Assembly (NCBI GenBank): GCA_949292775.1 | Contig: CASFBL010000001.1 | Span: forward strand, 1-64,000 | Length of the DNA: 64,000 nucleotides | Source of the DNA: an uncultured Eubacteriales bacterium | GTDB lineage: Bacteria; Bacillota; Clostridia; Oscillospirales; Acutalibacteraceae | Direction: 5' to 3' | Shown here: positions 28,308-41,603 of the stretch, piece by piece | How the letters are laid out: each line of letters begins with the position of its first letter | Position numbering within the stretch: the first letter of the stretch is position 1 | Notes under the pieces: generated by a model | Told to the model about the DNA's origin: nothing | Databases searched by the model: none | The model's input: the letters and a program-made list of their open reading frames with translations, nothing else | Made by a program: the position numbers and the translations under genes

Positions 28308-29144
28308 TTAAATTTCGATTTCACCGGTGCAGACCACCGCCGCAGGACCCGTCATAAAGACCTCGCCTTCTTTTGTCCACTCAATTTTCAGTGTTCCGCC
28401 CAAAAGCTGCACGGTGACTTCTTCCCCGCGCGGGCAGTAGCCGTTGAGCACCGCCGCAACCACCGACGCACACGCGCCCGTGCCGCAGGCAAGTGTTTCT
28501 CCGGAACCGCGTTCCCACACGCGCATTTCGAGGGCATTTTCGGAGAGCACCCGGACAAACTCGGTGTTGATGCGGTCGGGGAACATCGGGTGGTTTTCAA
28601 ACCGGGGACCAATCTCCCAAAGCGGCAGGTTTTGCACCTCGTCACAGAACACCACACAATGGGGGTTGCCCATGGAAACACAGGTGACTTCTGTCTCTTT
28701 TTCGTTAACAGTTAATTTTTGTCTAACGACGGTTTCACCGTCGAATTTGGTCGGAATTTCGCGCCCGGCAAGCACCGGCGCACCCATGTTGACCCTCGCT
28801 GCAACGACCTTGCCGTCCTCAACGGTCACTTTAATATATTTTATCCCGCTGCGGGTCTCCAATGCGATTTCCTGCTTGTCGGTCATGTGGTTGTCATATA
28901 CATATTTCGCAACGCAGCGCGTGGCGTTGCCGCACATTTGGGCGCACGAGCCGTCCGCGTTGTAAATATCCATAAAGAAATCGGCTTTTTCTGACGGACA
29001 GATAAGCACCAGCCCGTCTGCGCCGATGCCGAAGTGCCGGTCGCTGACCTTTATCGCCGTGGCGGCCGGGTCTTTGACCGTTTCTTCAAAGCAGTTGACA
29101 TAAATATAATCGTTGCCTGCACCCTGCATTTTGGTAAAACGCAT
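28308..29144 (-). CDS. dapF: Diaminopimelate epimerase
   Basis: A 278-residue cofactor-free epimerase turning LL-DAP into meso-DAP for peptidoglycan and lysine. The two catalytic cysteines are seen in MCGNATRC and ACGTGACAS. The N-terminal MQGAGNDYIYV is standard. Its product path links it to dapL 57 nt downstream. Confidence 0.96.
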   Translation of the reverse strand: MRFTKMQGAGNDYIYVNCFEETVKDPAATAIKVSDRHFGIGADGLVLICPSEKADFFMDIYNADGSCAQMCGNATRCVAKYVYDNHMTDKQEIALETRSGIKYIKVTVEDGKVVAARVNMGAPVLAGREIPTKFDGETVVRQKLTVNEKETEVTCVSMGNPHCVVFCDEVQNLPLWEIGPRFENHPMFPDRINTEFVRVLSENALEMRVWERGSGETLACGTGACASVVAAVLNGYCPRGEEVTVQLLGGTLKIEWTKEGEVFMTGPAAVVCTGEIEI

Positions 29145-29168
29145 TTGGTTCGCCTCCCAGAAATTTAT

Positions 29169-29693
29169 TTATTCTTCTAAAATCAGCCGGGCAACTTCCG
29201 TAAGCTTCAGCCCGGATTCCATGGAACGGCGCTGTAAAAGGCGGTGCGCCTCCCGTTCGGAAACGGCGTGGCGCTCCATGATGCGCGCTTTTGCTTCGCG
29301 CAAAAGGGCTTCTTCGTCTTCTTTGCGCACGCGGCGCGGCCGAGCCGTTTCGGCGCCGGTTGCCGCAAGCACGCGCACGGTGTCGCAGAGCTCTGCGCGG
29401 CCGATGGGGCTGTAAAGCGGCACCAAATTGCCGCAGAAGCCCGCCGGGGATTCGCCGGACTGCACAAGCCAAACAACATCAAACCCATTCGGCAAAAGCT
29501 GGGCAAGCCGCACCGCCGGCATGTCGGAAAGCCGACCGCAAACCACGACGGCGTCGGGCCGGATGCTCGCATAATGGAGCACCTCAGCACCCGACGCACA
29601 AATGCAGCTTGAAAATATTTGAGCGCTTTGCAGAACGCTTCGCACGCGCTCCGCGGCGCGGGGGTTTTTGCTTGCGATGACGACATCTCTCAT
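29169..29693 (-). CDS. ANTAR-domain RNA-binding regulator with degenerate receiver
   Basis: A 174-residue protein. The N-terminal ~115 residues resemble a receiver fold, but the phosphate-accepting Asp position reads VVVCG and the acidic pair after the first strand reads ASKNP, so phosphorylation is unlikely. The C-terminal ~55 residues are an ANTAR domain (AKARIMERHAVSEREAHRLLQ, SGLKLTEVARLIL), which in known proteins binds twin-hexaloop RNA to prevent termination. It lies between dapF and glyA. Target RNA not identified. Confidence 0.82.
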   Translation of the reverse strand: MRDVVIASKNPRAAERVRSVLQSAQIFSSCICASGAEVLHYASIRPDAVVVCGRLSDMPAVRLAQLLPNGFDVVWLVQSGESPAGFCGNLVPLYSPIGRAELCDTVRVLAATGAETARPRRVRKEDEEALLREAKARIMERHAVSEREAHRLLQRRSMESGLKLTEVARLILEE

Positions 29694-29753
29694 GTCACAC
29701 GCCCCCTGAAAGCGACCTGCCTTTCTTTCCCGCCTTGCAGTTACAGGGAAAAA

Positions 29754-31007
29754 TTATTCATACAAGGGGTGTTTTTTGCAGATTTCGGTTACGCTCGCGC
29801 GGATTGCGTCTGCCTGCGCTTCGAAATCGGTTGCAGCAAGCGCAATGCATTCGGCGACCTTGTCCATATCTTCCGGGGTAAGCCCTCTGGTGGTCACTGC
29901 GGGCGTGCCCAGACGCACACCGCTTGTAACGAACGGCTTTTCGGGGTCGTTCGGAATCGCATTTTTGTTTGCGGTGATGTAAACTTCGTCGAGTCTGTGC
30001 TCAAGCTCTTTGCCGGTGATGCCGACCGAGCGCAGGTCAACGAGCATCAGGTGGTTGTCGCTGCCGCCGGAAACCAGCTGGATGCCGCGCTTTAACAGCC
30101 CGTTTGCCAGCGCCTGGCAGTTGTCAAGCACAGCCTGCTGATAGGTTTTGAATTCAGGCTTCAGCGCTTCGCCGAAGCACACGGCTTTGCCCGCGATGAT
30201 GTGCATGAGCGGACCGCCCTGCGTGCCGGGGAAAATCGCCTTGTTGATTTTCTTTGCCATTTCCTCATCGTTGCAAAGAATCAGACCGCCGCGCGGACCG
30301 CGCAGGGTTTTGTGCGTGGTCGTGGTGACAACATCGGCATACGGCACGGGTGAGGGATGAAGCCCTGCGGCAATAAGGCCCGCAATGTGCGCCATATCTA
30401 CCATAAAATATGCGCCGACTTCTTTGGCTATTTCAGAAATACGCTTAAAATCGATAACACGCGGATAGGCGGAAGCGCCTGCAACAATCAATTTCGGCTG
30501 GCATTCTTTGGCTTTCTTTTCAAACGCATCATAGTCAATATAGCCGTCTGCATTGACGCCGTAGGGGACAAAGTTAAAATATTTGCCCGACATATTGACC
30601 GGCGAACCGTGGGTTAAGTGACCGCCTTCGGCAAGATTCATGCCCATAACGGTGTCGCCGGGCTGAATCATTGCGAAATATGCCGCCATGTTTGCCTGCG
30701 CGCCGGAGTGGGGCTGCACATTGGCAAAGTTTGCACCGAACAGCTCTTTTGCGCGTTCAATGGCGATGTCCTCGACCAAATCCACACACTCGCAGCCGCC
30801 GTAGTAGCGTTTGCCCGAATAGCCTTCGGCATATTTGTTGGTCAGCACGCTGCCCATAGCCGCCATAACGGCAGGGGAAACGATGTTTTCGCTGGCGATA
30901 AGTTCCAGGTTTCTGCGCTGACGGGCAAGCTCTTTGTCCATAGCCGCGCCGACAGCCGGGTCATATTTCGAGACAAACCCGATGGTGTCCATTAAATCTG
31001 CGTACAT
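29754..31007 (-). CDS. glyA: Serine hydroxymethyltransferase
   Basis: A 417-residue PLP enzyme moving the serine hydroxymethyl group to tetrahydrofolate, giving glycine and 5,10-methylene-THF. The PLP lysine is in [16 protein letters not shown]. The N-terminal [20 protein letters not shown] and [10 protein letters not shown] match the family. AAAGGAG precedes ATG 31007. guaB ends 45 nt upstream. Confidence 0.97.
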   Translation of the reverse strand: MYADLMDTIGFVSKYDPAVGAAMDKELARQRRNLELIASENIVSPAVMAAMGSVLTNKYAEGYSGKRYYGGCECVDLVEDIAIERAKELFGANFANVQPHSGAQANMAAYFAMIQPGDTVMGMNLAEGGHLTHGSPVNMSGKYFNFVPYGVNADGYIDYDAFEKKAKECQPKLIVAGASAYPRVIDFKRISEIAKEVGAYFMVDMAHIAGLIAAGLHPSPVPYADVVTTTTHKTLRGPRGGLILCNDEEMAKKINKAIFPGTQGGPLMHIIAGKAVCFGEALKPEFKTYQQAVLDNCQALANGLLKRGIQLVSGGSDNHLMLVDLRSVGITGKELEHRLDEVYITANKNAIPNDPEKPFVTSGVRLGTPAVTTRGLTPEDMDKVAECIALAATDFEAQADAIRASVTEICKKHPLYE

Positions 31008-31052
31008 TTTACTTCTCCTTTATGTTCCGTAATGATTTTGCCTGTGTGTGGC

Positions 31053-32540
<1,488 letters not shown>

Positions 32541-32549
32541 TTATCTATC

Positions 32550-32579
32550 ATTATAGCATTGAAAACGCCCTTTTTTCAA
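32550..32579 (-). promoter_or_regulatory. Predicted strong sigma-A promoter of guaB
   Basis: Minus strand TTGAAA (32574-32579), 18-nt spacer, perfect TATAAT (32550-32555), ~34 nt before the start codon. Confidence 0.7.
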
Positions 32580-32590
32580 TAGATATTTAA

Positions 32591-32619
32591 GAAAAAACAC
32601 CTGCCACAGGACAGGCGTT
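32591..32619 (-). terminator. Intrinsic terminator of the Mrp gene
   Basis: Minus-strand stem AACGCCTG / CAGGTGTT with one G-U pair and inner CC/GG pairs, followed by six T. It separates the Mrp gene from the guaB promoter. Confidence 0.7.
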
Positions 32620-32634
32620 TTTGTGTTATTTGAC

Positions 32635-33447
32635 TTATTTCGGCAGATTGTCCACAATGGCGTTGAATTTGTCGGTATCGGCAAGCTCCACCGCGCCTTT
32701 ATCGACAAGCGCAGCGGTCTTCGGCTCAATCGGCAGGCGCGCAAGCACCGGCACGCCGAGTTCTTTTGCGGCCTCGTCAATTTTGCTCTCGCCGAAAATC
32801 GGATACTGCTTTTTGCAGTCCGGGCACTCAAAATAGCTCATATTTTCGACAAGACCCAATACCGGGATATTCATCATTTTCGCCATGTTATAGGCTTTTT
32901 TCACAATCATCTGCACCAAATCCTGCGGCGTGGTGACAATGATGATGCCGTCGAGCGGCAGGCTCTGGAACACCGTCAGCGGCACATCGCCGGTGCCGGG
33001 CGGCATATCGACGAACATATAGTCAATGTCGCCCCAGACGACTTCCTGCCAGAACTGGTTAATCATGCCGGAAATGACCGGGCCGCGCCAAATGACCGGA
33101 GCATCCTCTTTATCGAGCAGCAAATTCACGCTCATCACGCGAATGCCCATTTTGGTTTCCATGGGGAAAATGCCGCTTTCGTCGCCCTGGGCACGGTCGT
33201 GCAGCCCGAACGCCTTCGGAATGGACGGGCCGGTGATGTCAGCGTCCAAAATCGCGGTCTGCATGCCCTTCGACTGCGCCGCCACGGCAAGCAGGGAGGT
33301 CACAAGGCTTTTGCCGACGCCGCCTTTGCCGCTGACCACGCCGATGACATGCTTTATGGTACTGTACTGGTTCGGCGGCAGCATCATATCTCTTTTTTCA
33401 CAGTTCTGCGAACAAGCAGAGCAGTTTCCCGAACAGCTTTCACTCAT
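32635..33447 (-). CDS. Mrp/ApbC-type iron-sulfur carrier ATPase
   Basis: A 270-residue MRP-family P-loop ATPase that helps deliver Fe-S clusters to proteins. The deviant Walker A reads VVSGKGGVGKSLVTS. The N-terminal tail has four cysteines (CSGNCSACSQNC) as in Nbp35-type members, and a CxxC pair lies in FECPDCKKQ. Walker B-like DYMFVDMPPGTGD is present. No DUF59 domain is attached. Own terminator downstream. Confidence 0.9.
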   Translation of the reverse strand: MSESCSGNCSACSQNCEKRDMMLPPNQYSTIKHVIGVVSGKGGVGKSLVTSLLAVAAQSKGMQTAILDADITGPSIPKAFGLHDRAQGDESGIFPMETKMGIRVMSVNLLLDKEDAPVIWRGPVISGMINQFWQEVVWGDIDYMFVDMPPGTGDVPLTVFQSLPLDGIIIVTTPQDLVQMIVKKAYNMAKMMNIPVLGLVENMSYFECPDCKKQYPIFGESKIDEAAKELGVPVLARLPIEPKTAALVDKGAVELADTDKFNAIVDNLPK

Positions 33448-33525
33448 TTTCGTTCCTCTTTCCTTAACTTAATTCTATTGTTTTTCTTTTCGGCGGATTT
33501 ATGTGCGCCAAGGCGCGTTCCGCCG

Positions 33526-33984
33526 TTATTTTTCTTTTTGCTTGCGAAGCCCGCGAAAAAACGAAGTCAGCAGCTCTGCGCATTCTTCCCCGAGCACGCC
33601 GCCCTCTGCAGCCGGAATATGGGTAAACGGATAAGAAAACATTTGCATAACGCTTTCAACGGCGCCGTTTTTCGGGTCGCGCGCGCCGTAGGTCACCTTT
33701 TGCAGCCGTGCGTTGAGAATCGCCCCTGCGCACATCGGGCAGGGTTCGAGTGTCACATAAAGCTCACATTCCCAAAGCCGCCAGCCGTGCAGTATTCGGC
33801 ACGCTTTGTCGATTGCCTCAATTTCTGCATGGCACAGCGCGTTTTTATCAAGCTCGCGGCGGTTTCGGCCGGTTGAGATAATTTCGCCGTTTTTCACGAC
33901 CACCGCACCGACGGGAACTTCGCCCTCGGCGGCGCTTTCTTTGGCAAGTGCAATGCACTGCCGCATAATTTCGTTTTTATCCAT
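33526..33984 (-). CDS. tadA: tRNA adenosine(34) deaminase
   Basis: A 152-residue zinc deaminase changing A34 to inosine in the anticodon of tRNA-Arg(ACG). The zinc and catalytic residues are in CHAEIEAI and PCPMCAGAI. GAGAGG is 5 nt before ATG 33984; the upstream in-frame GTG at 33990 would overlap that site, so the ATG is preferred. The promoter region runs into the repeat block that begins just upstream. Confidence 0.94.
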   Translation of the reverse strand: MDKNEIMRQCIALAKESAAEGEVPVGAVVVKNGEIISTGRNRRELDKNALCHAEIEAIDKACRILHGWRLWECELYVTLEPCPMCAGAILNARLQKVTYGARDPKNGAVESVMQMFSYPFTHIPAAEGGVLGEECAELLTSFFRGLRKQKEK

Positions 33985-33995
33985 AAACACCTCTC

Positions 33996-34210
33996 GTGCC
34001 GCCGGGCACTCCGAATCGCGTAGATAGTATATGATTATCTTTACTTTCTAAGGCCGGCATCGGCTCTGCACAAATTGTAGCACAGTACCGCCGGCGCGTG
34101 CCAACGCGCGGTGAATCGCGGCGGTACCGACCGCAACGAATACGCGAAGACAGTTTGTGATTGTCTTTACTTTTTCAGCCCGGAAACAGCTTTGTTCAAA
34201 CTCTTTTGTA
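33996..34210 (+). repeat. Two R2 modules
   Basis: First copy: GTGCCGCCGGGCAC hairpin, GAATCGCGTAG, ATTATCTTTACTTTCTA, GGCCGGCATCGG. Second copy from ~34097: GCGCGTGCCAACGCGC hairpin, GAATCGCGGC, GATTGTCTTTACTTTTTC, GCCCGG. No ORF of its own. Confidence 0.7.
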
Positions 34211-34218
34211 GGGTCAAT

Positions 34219-34434
34219 AAAATTTTCGGTCGGGCGAAAAGGAAAAAGCGGCTTGCAAACCGACTGCTCGCATATAAAATTTCGCCCGCCTTTTCAAAGG
34301 CGGTGGAATCCAAAGGTGAAACCTTTGGTCGCCCTGCGCACAGGGCGAAATCTCTTTCATAAAAAGCGCAGGAGGGGAGACAAAACAGTCCGGGGGACTG
34401 TTTCGGCGTGGGGAACCCTCGCCGGGGGTTCCCC
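34219..34434 (+). repeat. R4 five-hairpin element, copy A
   Basis: Starts with the lead-in TTTTCGGTCGGGC and then five stems in a row: H1 34286-34303 (CCGCCTTT/AAAGGCGG), H2 34310-34328 (CCAAAGGT/ACCTTTGG), H3 34330-34347 (CGCCCTG/CAGGGCG), H4 34383-34403 (AAACAGTCC/GGACTGTTT), H5 34410-34434 (GGGGAACCC/GGGTTCCCC). H3 and H4 differ from copy B with pairing kept. Confidence 0.85.
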
Positions 34435-34530
34435 GGTGCGCGCGGGCGAGCTGTGAATCGCGTAGATAGTTTGCGATGGTCTTTCTTTTTTAGAGCCGAT
34501 ATCCGCTTTGCGCAAGCCGCAGGGACAGAC
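34435..34530 (+). repeat. R2 module after R4
   Basis: GAATCGCGTAGATAGTTTGCG, TGGTCTTTCTTTTTTAGAG, GCCGATATCCGC. Same R4-R2 order as at 44.7 kb. Confidence 0.6.
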
Positions 34531-34557
34531 CTTTTGGCTATCAGTGTGGCGTGAGTT

Positions 34558-34774
34558 CTCTCCCCCAGTCGCACGGAGTGCGCCAGCCCCCTCTGACGAG
34601 GGGGCACGGGTTTTAGGTGTGTCAAAAAACGGTGTGTTTCATTGTTTCTCCTGTTTTTTTCGCGCAGCGCGTTTTTTTGCGCAAAACCGCATGGCTGTTT
34701 GTAGCCTGCCGTTTTCTTTTCCTCCCTCTGACGAGGGAGGTGGCTTTTGCCTGCGGCAAAAGCCGGAGGGAGAG
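34558..34774 (+). repeat. R3 MITE-like element, 217 bp copy
   Basis: CTCTCCCCCAGTCGCACGG to GCCGGAGGGAGAG. Left hairpin CCCCCTCTGACGAGGGGG, right hairpin CCTCCCTCTGACGAGGGAGG, and GGCTTTTGCC/GGCAAAAGCC. The middle ~100 bp differs between copies. Confidence 0.85.
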
Positions 34775-34783
34775 AAAACGCCG

Positions 34784-35029
34784 GTGCGCGCTCTCGCACG
34801 GCAAATCGCGGCGGTACCGACCGCAACGAATACGCGAAGACAGTTTGCGATTGTCTTTACTTTTTCAACCCGGAAACCGCTTTGCACAAATGATTTTATA
34901 GAATCGGCGTTTCATCCCCGCCCAAAAAAATTTTTTACCGCGAATTGCGGTTTTCTTTGCTTCGCAGAGAAGGCGTCTCCGCACAGAATCCGCCCGGAGC
35001 TTTGTCCGCGCGGATTCCAAAGAATTCAT
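34784..35029. repeat. R2 module, decayed R1, no gene
   Basis: R2 module (AAATCGCGGCGGTACCGACC, GATTGTCTTTACTTTTTC, CCCGG) at ~34797-34880, a decayed R1 near 34901-34926 (TTTCATCCCCGCCC), then ~100 bp in which I see nothing definite before the protease stop codon. Confidence 0.5.
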
Positions 35030-36370
35030 TTAAAATTCAACATAGCCCGCTGTCTCAACCACCAAATAGACAATGGCCAAAATCATCGGCACAGTGCCGA
35101 TATAAGCGCGGTTTTTCTCACTGGAATTCAAAATGCTTTCGCCTTGTGCCATCGGCACGCGGGCATAGGTTTTGAAATAGACAACTGCGCAAACGATGCC
35201 GACCAAGAAAATTACCGCAATCATGACTAAGAACAGCAAATTCTGCGTCTGCACCGGCAGATTGTCTGAAATTGCCTGCATGAGCACCGAGACAAAATTG
35301 TTCAAGAAGTGAATTGCAACACCCGTCCACATAGAACCGGTTACAATTACAGCATAGCCGATCATCAGACCGGCGATAAACGCAAACGGAATCTGCACCA
35401 TGTTGCCGTGCATCAGCGCAAACACAAGCGCCGACATAAAAATGGCAAATTTATCGCCGTAACGACGAAGCGACTGCATCACGACGCCGCGGATTGCAAA
35501 TTCCTCGACAAGCGCCGGAACTGCCGCCATGCCCAGCACATACAGCAAAAACAGCGGCACATTATTGAGCACGGTGGTGTCTTCGGGCATGGTGAAAGTA
35601 ATGCCGAACATCGACTCAATTAACGAGCCGAAAATGCCGGACACATAGCTGCCCGCAATGCACGCGGCAAGACCGATAAACACAAGCAGCGCCGCGGCTT
35701 TGCCGTCATAGGGCGTACCCAGCGGCAGCTCGCCGATGCGTTTTTTCCGCCGCAGCACAAGGTAGCCGACAAAAAACGGAACGGCAATGACAAGCAGCGA
35801 AAAGACGGCGTCAAAGGCATTTGAAAAATAGGTGTTGCCCGTGTAATTCTGATAAAATCCGGGAATCCGCACCAAAAGGAAGCTTACGACCAGCGCCAAA
35901 ATAGAAAACCCGAACACACAAAGCCCATGCACCACGCTGATGCTTTTTACCACGCGGCGTTCTTCCTGCTTTTTCCCGTAAAGCGGGTCCGGCTGGGGCA
36001 CGGTATAAGCGTTGCGCGGATAGCCGTAGTAACCGTTTTGCCCATAGGGCGGCTGCGGTGTGTAAGGCGGCTGTGTATAGGGCGGGCGCTGGTTATAGGG
36101 GTTCCCATAAGGATTTTGCCCCTGCGGCACATGGCCGTAACCGTTTTGCCCCATATTTTGATAAGGTGCGCCGCCATAGGCGTTTTGCCCCGCATTTTGC
36201 GGCGGCACCTGAGCGCTTCCCGGCGCGGGATTGGGTTTGCCGGTGTATGGGTTATACCCGTAAGGCGCGCGCGGCGGTACCTGACCGTTTCCGGGCGTCG
36301 CCGAATTCGGGTTTTGCCCCTGCGGCGTGTTTTCCGACGGCGCGGAATTGGGGTTGTAATTATTTTCCAT
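35030..36370 (-). CDS. CPBP-family intramembrane metalloprotease
   Basis: A 446-residue protein. The first ~125 residues are a low-complexity Pro/Gly/Asn/Tyr/Gln-rich cytoplasmic tail. About eight membrane helices follow. The CPBP (CAAX protease/bacteriocin-processing) motifs are intact: EEFAIRG (two Glu and Arg), FALMHGN (His) and HFLNN (His, Asn). The family includes Rce1-like proteases and bacteriocin immunity proteins; the substrate here is unknown. Confidence 0.88.
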   Translation of the reverse strand: MENNYNPNSAPSENTPQGQNPNSATPGNGQVPPRAPYGYNPYTGKPNPAPGSAQVPPQNAGQNAYGGAPYQNMGQNGYGHVPQGQNPYGNPYNQRPPYTQPPYTPQPPYGQNGYYGYPRNAYTVPQPDPLYGKKQEERRVVKSISVVHGLCVFGFSILALVVSFLLVRIPGFYQNYTGNTYFSNAFDAVFSLLVIAVPFFVGYLVLRRKKRIGELPLGTPYDGKAAALLVFIGLAACIAGSYVSGIFGSLIESMFGITFTMPEDTTVLNNVPLFLLYVLGMAAVPALVEEFAIRGVVMQSLRRYGDKFAIFMSALVFALMHGNMVQIPFAFIAGLMIGYAVIVTGSMWTGVAIHFLNNFVSVLMQAISDNLPVQTQNLLFLVMIAVIFLVGIVCAVVYFKTYARVPMAQGESILNSSEKNRAYIGTVPMILAIVYLVVETAGYVEF

Positions 36371-36475
36371 AAAATCGACCTTTTTCCCTTATAAATTCAG
36401 TGTGTTCAGCATAGCACGAAAATGAAAAGGAAATGTTACGAATCTGATAACTTTTTATAGACAGCTATTCAACGC

Positions 36476-39037
36476 TTATGCCTCTTCGTCGGCGGGGGTT
36501 TCTTCTGCGGGGGCTTCAGGCGCGGCTTCGCCGGTCTCTGCCGGAGCTTGCGAAGCCTCGTCCTCCTCTTCCGATTTCTCGGTCACGGAAATGGTCATCA
36601 CCTTTTCGCCCTCAGAAACGCGCATCACGCGCACGCCTTTGGACGGACGCGCAAATTCGCTGATATCCGACGCGGGAATTCGAATCAGAATTCCGTCGGA
36701 GGCAATCAAAATGACATCTTCATCATCGCTGACCATGGTGATTGCCGCCACATCGCCGTATTGCTTGGTGTGATAGTTGATAAGACCCTTGCCGCCGCGG
36801 GACTGAATGCGATAATTGGAAATATCGGACCGTCTGCCGTAGCCGGTTTCGGAAATGGTGAGCACTTTCTTTGCGGGGTCAAGCACGCACATGCCGGCAA
36901 CGCAGTCGCCGTCGCCGAGCGTGATAGCCTTAACGCCGCGGGCAGTTCTGCCGATGCAGCGGGCGTCGTTCTCGTGGAACGAAATGCACATGCCCTTTTT
37001 GGTGGCAATCATCAGCCGCTGGTCGCCGTCGGTCAGCTTCACCCAGCAAAGCTCATCGCCCTCGTCCAAATTGATAGCGGCAATACCGCTCTTGCGGATA
37101 TTTTTATAAGCGTCAAGCTCGGTGCGCTTAATGACGCCGTTTTTGGTCACCATGCAGAGGTAGTAAGGCTCGTCTGCGCCGAAGTCCGGCACGCGAATCA
37201 TCGCCGTGACCTTTTCATCTGCGGCAAGCGGCAGAATGTTAACAATGTTCATGCCCTTGCTTGAACGGCTGCCCTCGGGAATTTCATAGCCCTTTAAACG
37301 ATAAACGCGGCCGAGAGAGGTGAAGAACATAATATAATCATGCGACGAACAGGTGAACATGGTCTGTGCCAAATCCTCTTCGCGGCGCGTCATGCCCTTA
37401 ATGCCTTTGCCGCCGCGGTGCTGGGTCTGGTAAGTGTCCACCGGCTGGCGCTTGATATAGCCGAGGTTTGTCAGCGTAAAGACGCAGGTTTCCTCGGGAA
37501 TCAAATCTTCAATATCGACTTCGCCCGAAACATTGACGATTTCGGTGCGGCGCGCATCAGAGAATTTGTCGCCGATGACGCTCAATTCATCCTTCACAAT
37601 GGAAAGCACGCGCGCTTCAGAACCGAGGATTTCCTGGTACTCTGCAATTTTGCGCAATAACTCGTCGCGCTCTTCCAAAATCTTTTTGATTTCAAGCCCC
37701 GCCAGCTGACCGATTCGGTAAGCCACAATGGCTGCCGCCTGCGGCTCGTCAAAGTCAAATTTCTCCATGATGGCGGCTTTCGCCTCGGGAATGCCGCCCT
37801 TGCAGGCGCGAATGGTGGCGATGATTTCGTCCACAATGTCAATTGCGCGGGCAAGACCTTCCAAAATGTGCTCGCGGTCCTGCGCTTTCTTTAAATCATA
37901 GCGCGTTCTGCGGGTGATGATTTCACACTGGAATTTGATATAATCCTGCAAAAGTTCTTTTAAGGTCAGCGTTTTCGGCTCGCCGTTGACGAGTGCGATT
38001 TGAATAATACCATAAGAAATTTGCAGCTGTGTATACTGGAACAGGTGATTGAGCACCACCTGCGGGTTTGCGTCGCGCTTTAAGTCAATGACCATGCGCA
38101 TGCCTTCGCGGTTGGAATAGTCGTTGACATCGGCAATGCCCTCCATGCGTTTTTCCTTGACGAGGTCGGCAATGCTTTCAATCAGGCGCGCTTTGTTGAC
38201 CTGATAGGGAAGCTCCGTAACGACAATCGAGAAGCGGCCGCTTTTTTCGTTTTCGACAATTTCCGTGCGCGCGCGCACCGTGATTTTGCCGCGTCCGGTC
38301 GCGTAAGCGGCACGAATGCCCGCGCGGCCCATAATAATGCCCGCGGTCGGGAAGTCGGGACCCTTGATGTGCTCCATCAATTTCTCAAGCGTTGCGTCGG
38401 GGTTGTCAATCAACACCTTAATGGCGTCAATCACTTCGCCCAGGTTGTGCGGCGGAATGTTGGTCGCCATACCGACGGCGATACCCGTTGAGCCGTTGAC
38501 GAGCAGATTGGGGAAGCGGCTCGGCAGCACGGTCGGCTCTTTTAAGCGGTCGTCGTAGTTCGGCATGAAATCGACGGTGTCTTTGTCGATGTTGGTGAGC
38601 ATTTCCATCGAGATTTTACTCATTCTCGACTCGGTGTAACGGTAAGCAGCAGGCGGGTCGCCGTCCACGGAACCGAAGTTGCCGTGCCCGTCCACAAGCA
38701 TATAGCGCATGGAGAAGCTTTGCGCCAAACGGACCATTGCGTCATAAACAGACGCGTCGCCGTGGGGGTGGTAACGACCCAAAACCGAACCGACGGTGTC
38801 GGCGCACTTGCGGTACGCCTTGTCGGGGTAGAGGTTGTTTTCATACATGGTGTAAAGAATGCGCCGGTGAACAGGCTTTAAGCCGTCGCGCACATCAGGA
38901 AGCGCACGCGAAACAATGACCGCCATGGAGTAATCCAAAAAGGATTTTTTCATTTCGCGGTTGATTTCCACATTGATGATTTTCTGCTGGTCAAACGGGA
39001 TATATTCCTCGTGGTGCTCATTTTGGTGTTTTTTCAT
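36476..39037 (-). CDS. gyrA: DNA gyrase subunit A
   Basis: An 853-residue subunit that cuts and rejoins DNA in gyrase. The active Tyr is Y134 in AYRYTE. The C-terminal beta-pinwheel holds the GyrA box QHRGGKG, needed for wrapping DNA, so it is GyrA and not ParC. The quinolone region reads [14 protein letters not shown]: the position of E. coli Ser83 is Ala (A95) while the acidic position (D99) is kept. The tail is Glu/Ala-rich. It is separated from gyrB by 302 bp holding a broken transposase. Confidence 0.97.
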   Translation of the reverse strand: MKKHQNEHHEEYIPFDQQKIINVEINREMKKSFLDYSMAVIVSRALPDVRDGLKPVHRRILYTMYENNLYPDKAYRKCADTVGSVLGRYHPHGDASVYDAMVRLAQSFSMRYMLVDGHGNFGSVDGDPPAAYRYTESRMSKISMEMLTNIDKDTVDFMPNYDDRLKEPTVLPSRFPNLLVNGSTGIAVGMATNIPPHNLGEVIDAIKVLIDNPDATLEKLMEHIKGPDFPTAGIIMGRAGIRAAYATGRGKITVRARTEIVENEKSGRFSIVVTELPYQVNKARLIESIADLVKEKRMEGIADVNDYSNREGMRMVIDLKRDANPQVVLNHLFQYTQLQISYGIIQIALVNGEPKTLTLKELLQDYIKFQCEIITRRTRYDLKKAQDREHILEGLARAIDIVDEIIATIRACKGGIPEAKAAIMEKFDFDEPQAAAIVAYRIGQLAGLEIKKILEERDELLRKIAEYQEILGSEARVLSIVKDELSVIGDKFSDARRTEIVNVSGEVDIEDLIPEETCVFTLTNLGYIKRQPVDTYQTQHRGGKGIKGMTRREEDLAQTMFTCSSHDYIMFFTSLGRVYRLKGYEIPEGSRSSKGMNIVNILPLAADEKVTAMIRVPDFGADEPYYLCMVTKNGVIKRTELDAYKNIRKSGIAAINLDEGDELCWVKLTDGDQRLMIATKKGMCISFHENDARCIGRTARGVKAITLGDGDCVAGMCVLDPAKKVLTISETGYGRRSDISNYRIQSRGGKGLINYHTKQYGDVAAITMVSDDEDVILIASDGILIRIPASDISEFARPSKGVRVMRVSEGEKVMTISVTEKSEEEDEASQAPAETGEAAPEAPAEETPADEEA

Positions 39038-39119
39038 TCTGTCAGCCCTCTTTTGCTTTTGGCAAGGATTTATAGATTTTCTGAATCAGATTCGGTTTTC
39101 ACCGATAAGATACTTTTTT

Positions 39120-39143
39120 GTAGGGGCGGGGTTCCACCCCTAC
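39120..39143. repeat. R1 hairpin abutting transposase remnant
   Basis: GTAGGGGCGGGGTTCCACCCCTAC: stem GTAGGGG/CCCCTAC. It sits exactly where the transposase-like reading frame loses family similarity. Confidence 0.75.
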
Positions 39144-39317
39144 AGACTGCGTTTTTGCCGTTATTTGATTTTCAACAACCCTTTTTTGCCCAAGCAAGGG
39201 CTGCTTATGAAAGACGCAAATTGTTACAAAATAACTGCCGTTTTCCCGGTAATCATAAGCAGAAAGCCGTGTTCTCTTCCTGACGGGAAAGTCTGGTTTT
39301 TCTACTTTTTCTTTCAT
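39144..39317 (-). pseudogene. Remnant of REP-associated tyrosine transposase (RAYT)
   Basis: From ATG 39317 the frame reads RKRTRLSAYDYRENGSYF, then VTICVFHKQPLLGQ, which is the N-terminal block of RAYT/Y1-type transposases (typical form: RLxxYDYSxxGxYFVTIC). Only ~55 residues remain. The His-hydrophobic-His and catalytic Tyr motifs that come later in the family are absent. The frame then runs into an R1 hairpin and stops. The rest of the 39038-39339 gap shows nothing definite. Confidence 0.72.
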
Positions 39318-39339
39318 AGATAATTTTTAACTACTTAAA

Positions 39340-41602
<2,263 letters not shown>

Positions 41603-41603
<1 letters not shown>

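Noticed and set aside
29694..29753. Riboswitch or attenuator before the ANTAR gene
   Set aside because: The gap is ~60 nt and I can make no convincing paired helices or twin hexaloops.
32623..33876. 417-residue plus-strand ORF
   Set aside because: Crosses the Mrp and tadA genes in antisense and includes their terminator.
34167..35230. Long ORFs on both strands within the 34-35 kb repeats
   Set aside because: They are translations of R2, R3 and R4 hairpins (recurring text such as LPPAFAAGKSHLPRQ), lack ribosome sites and change frame between copies.
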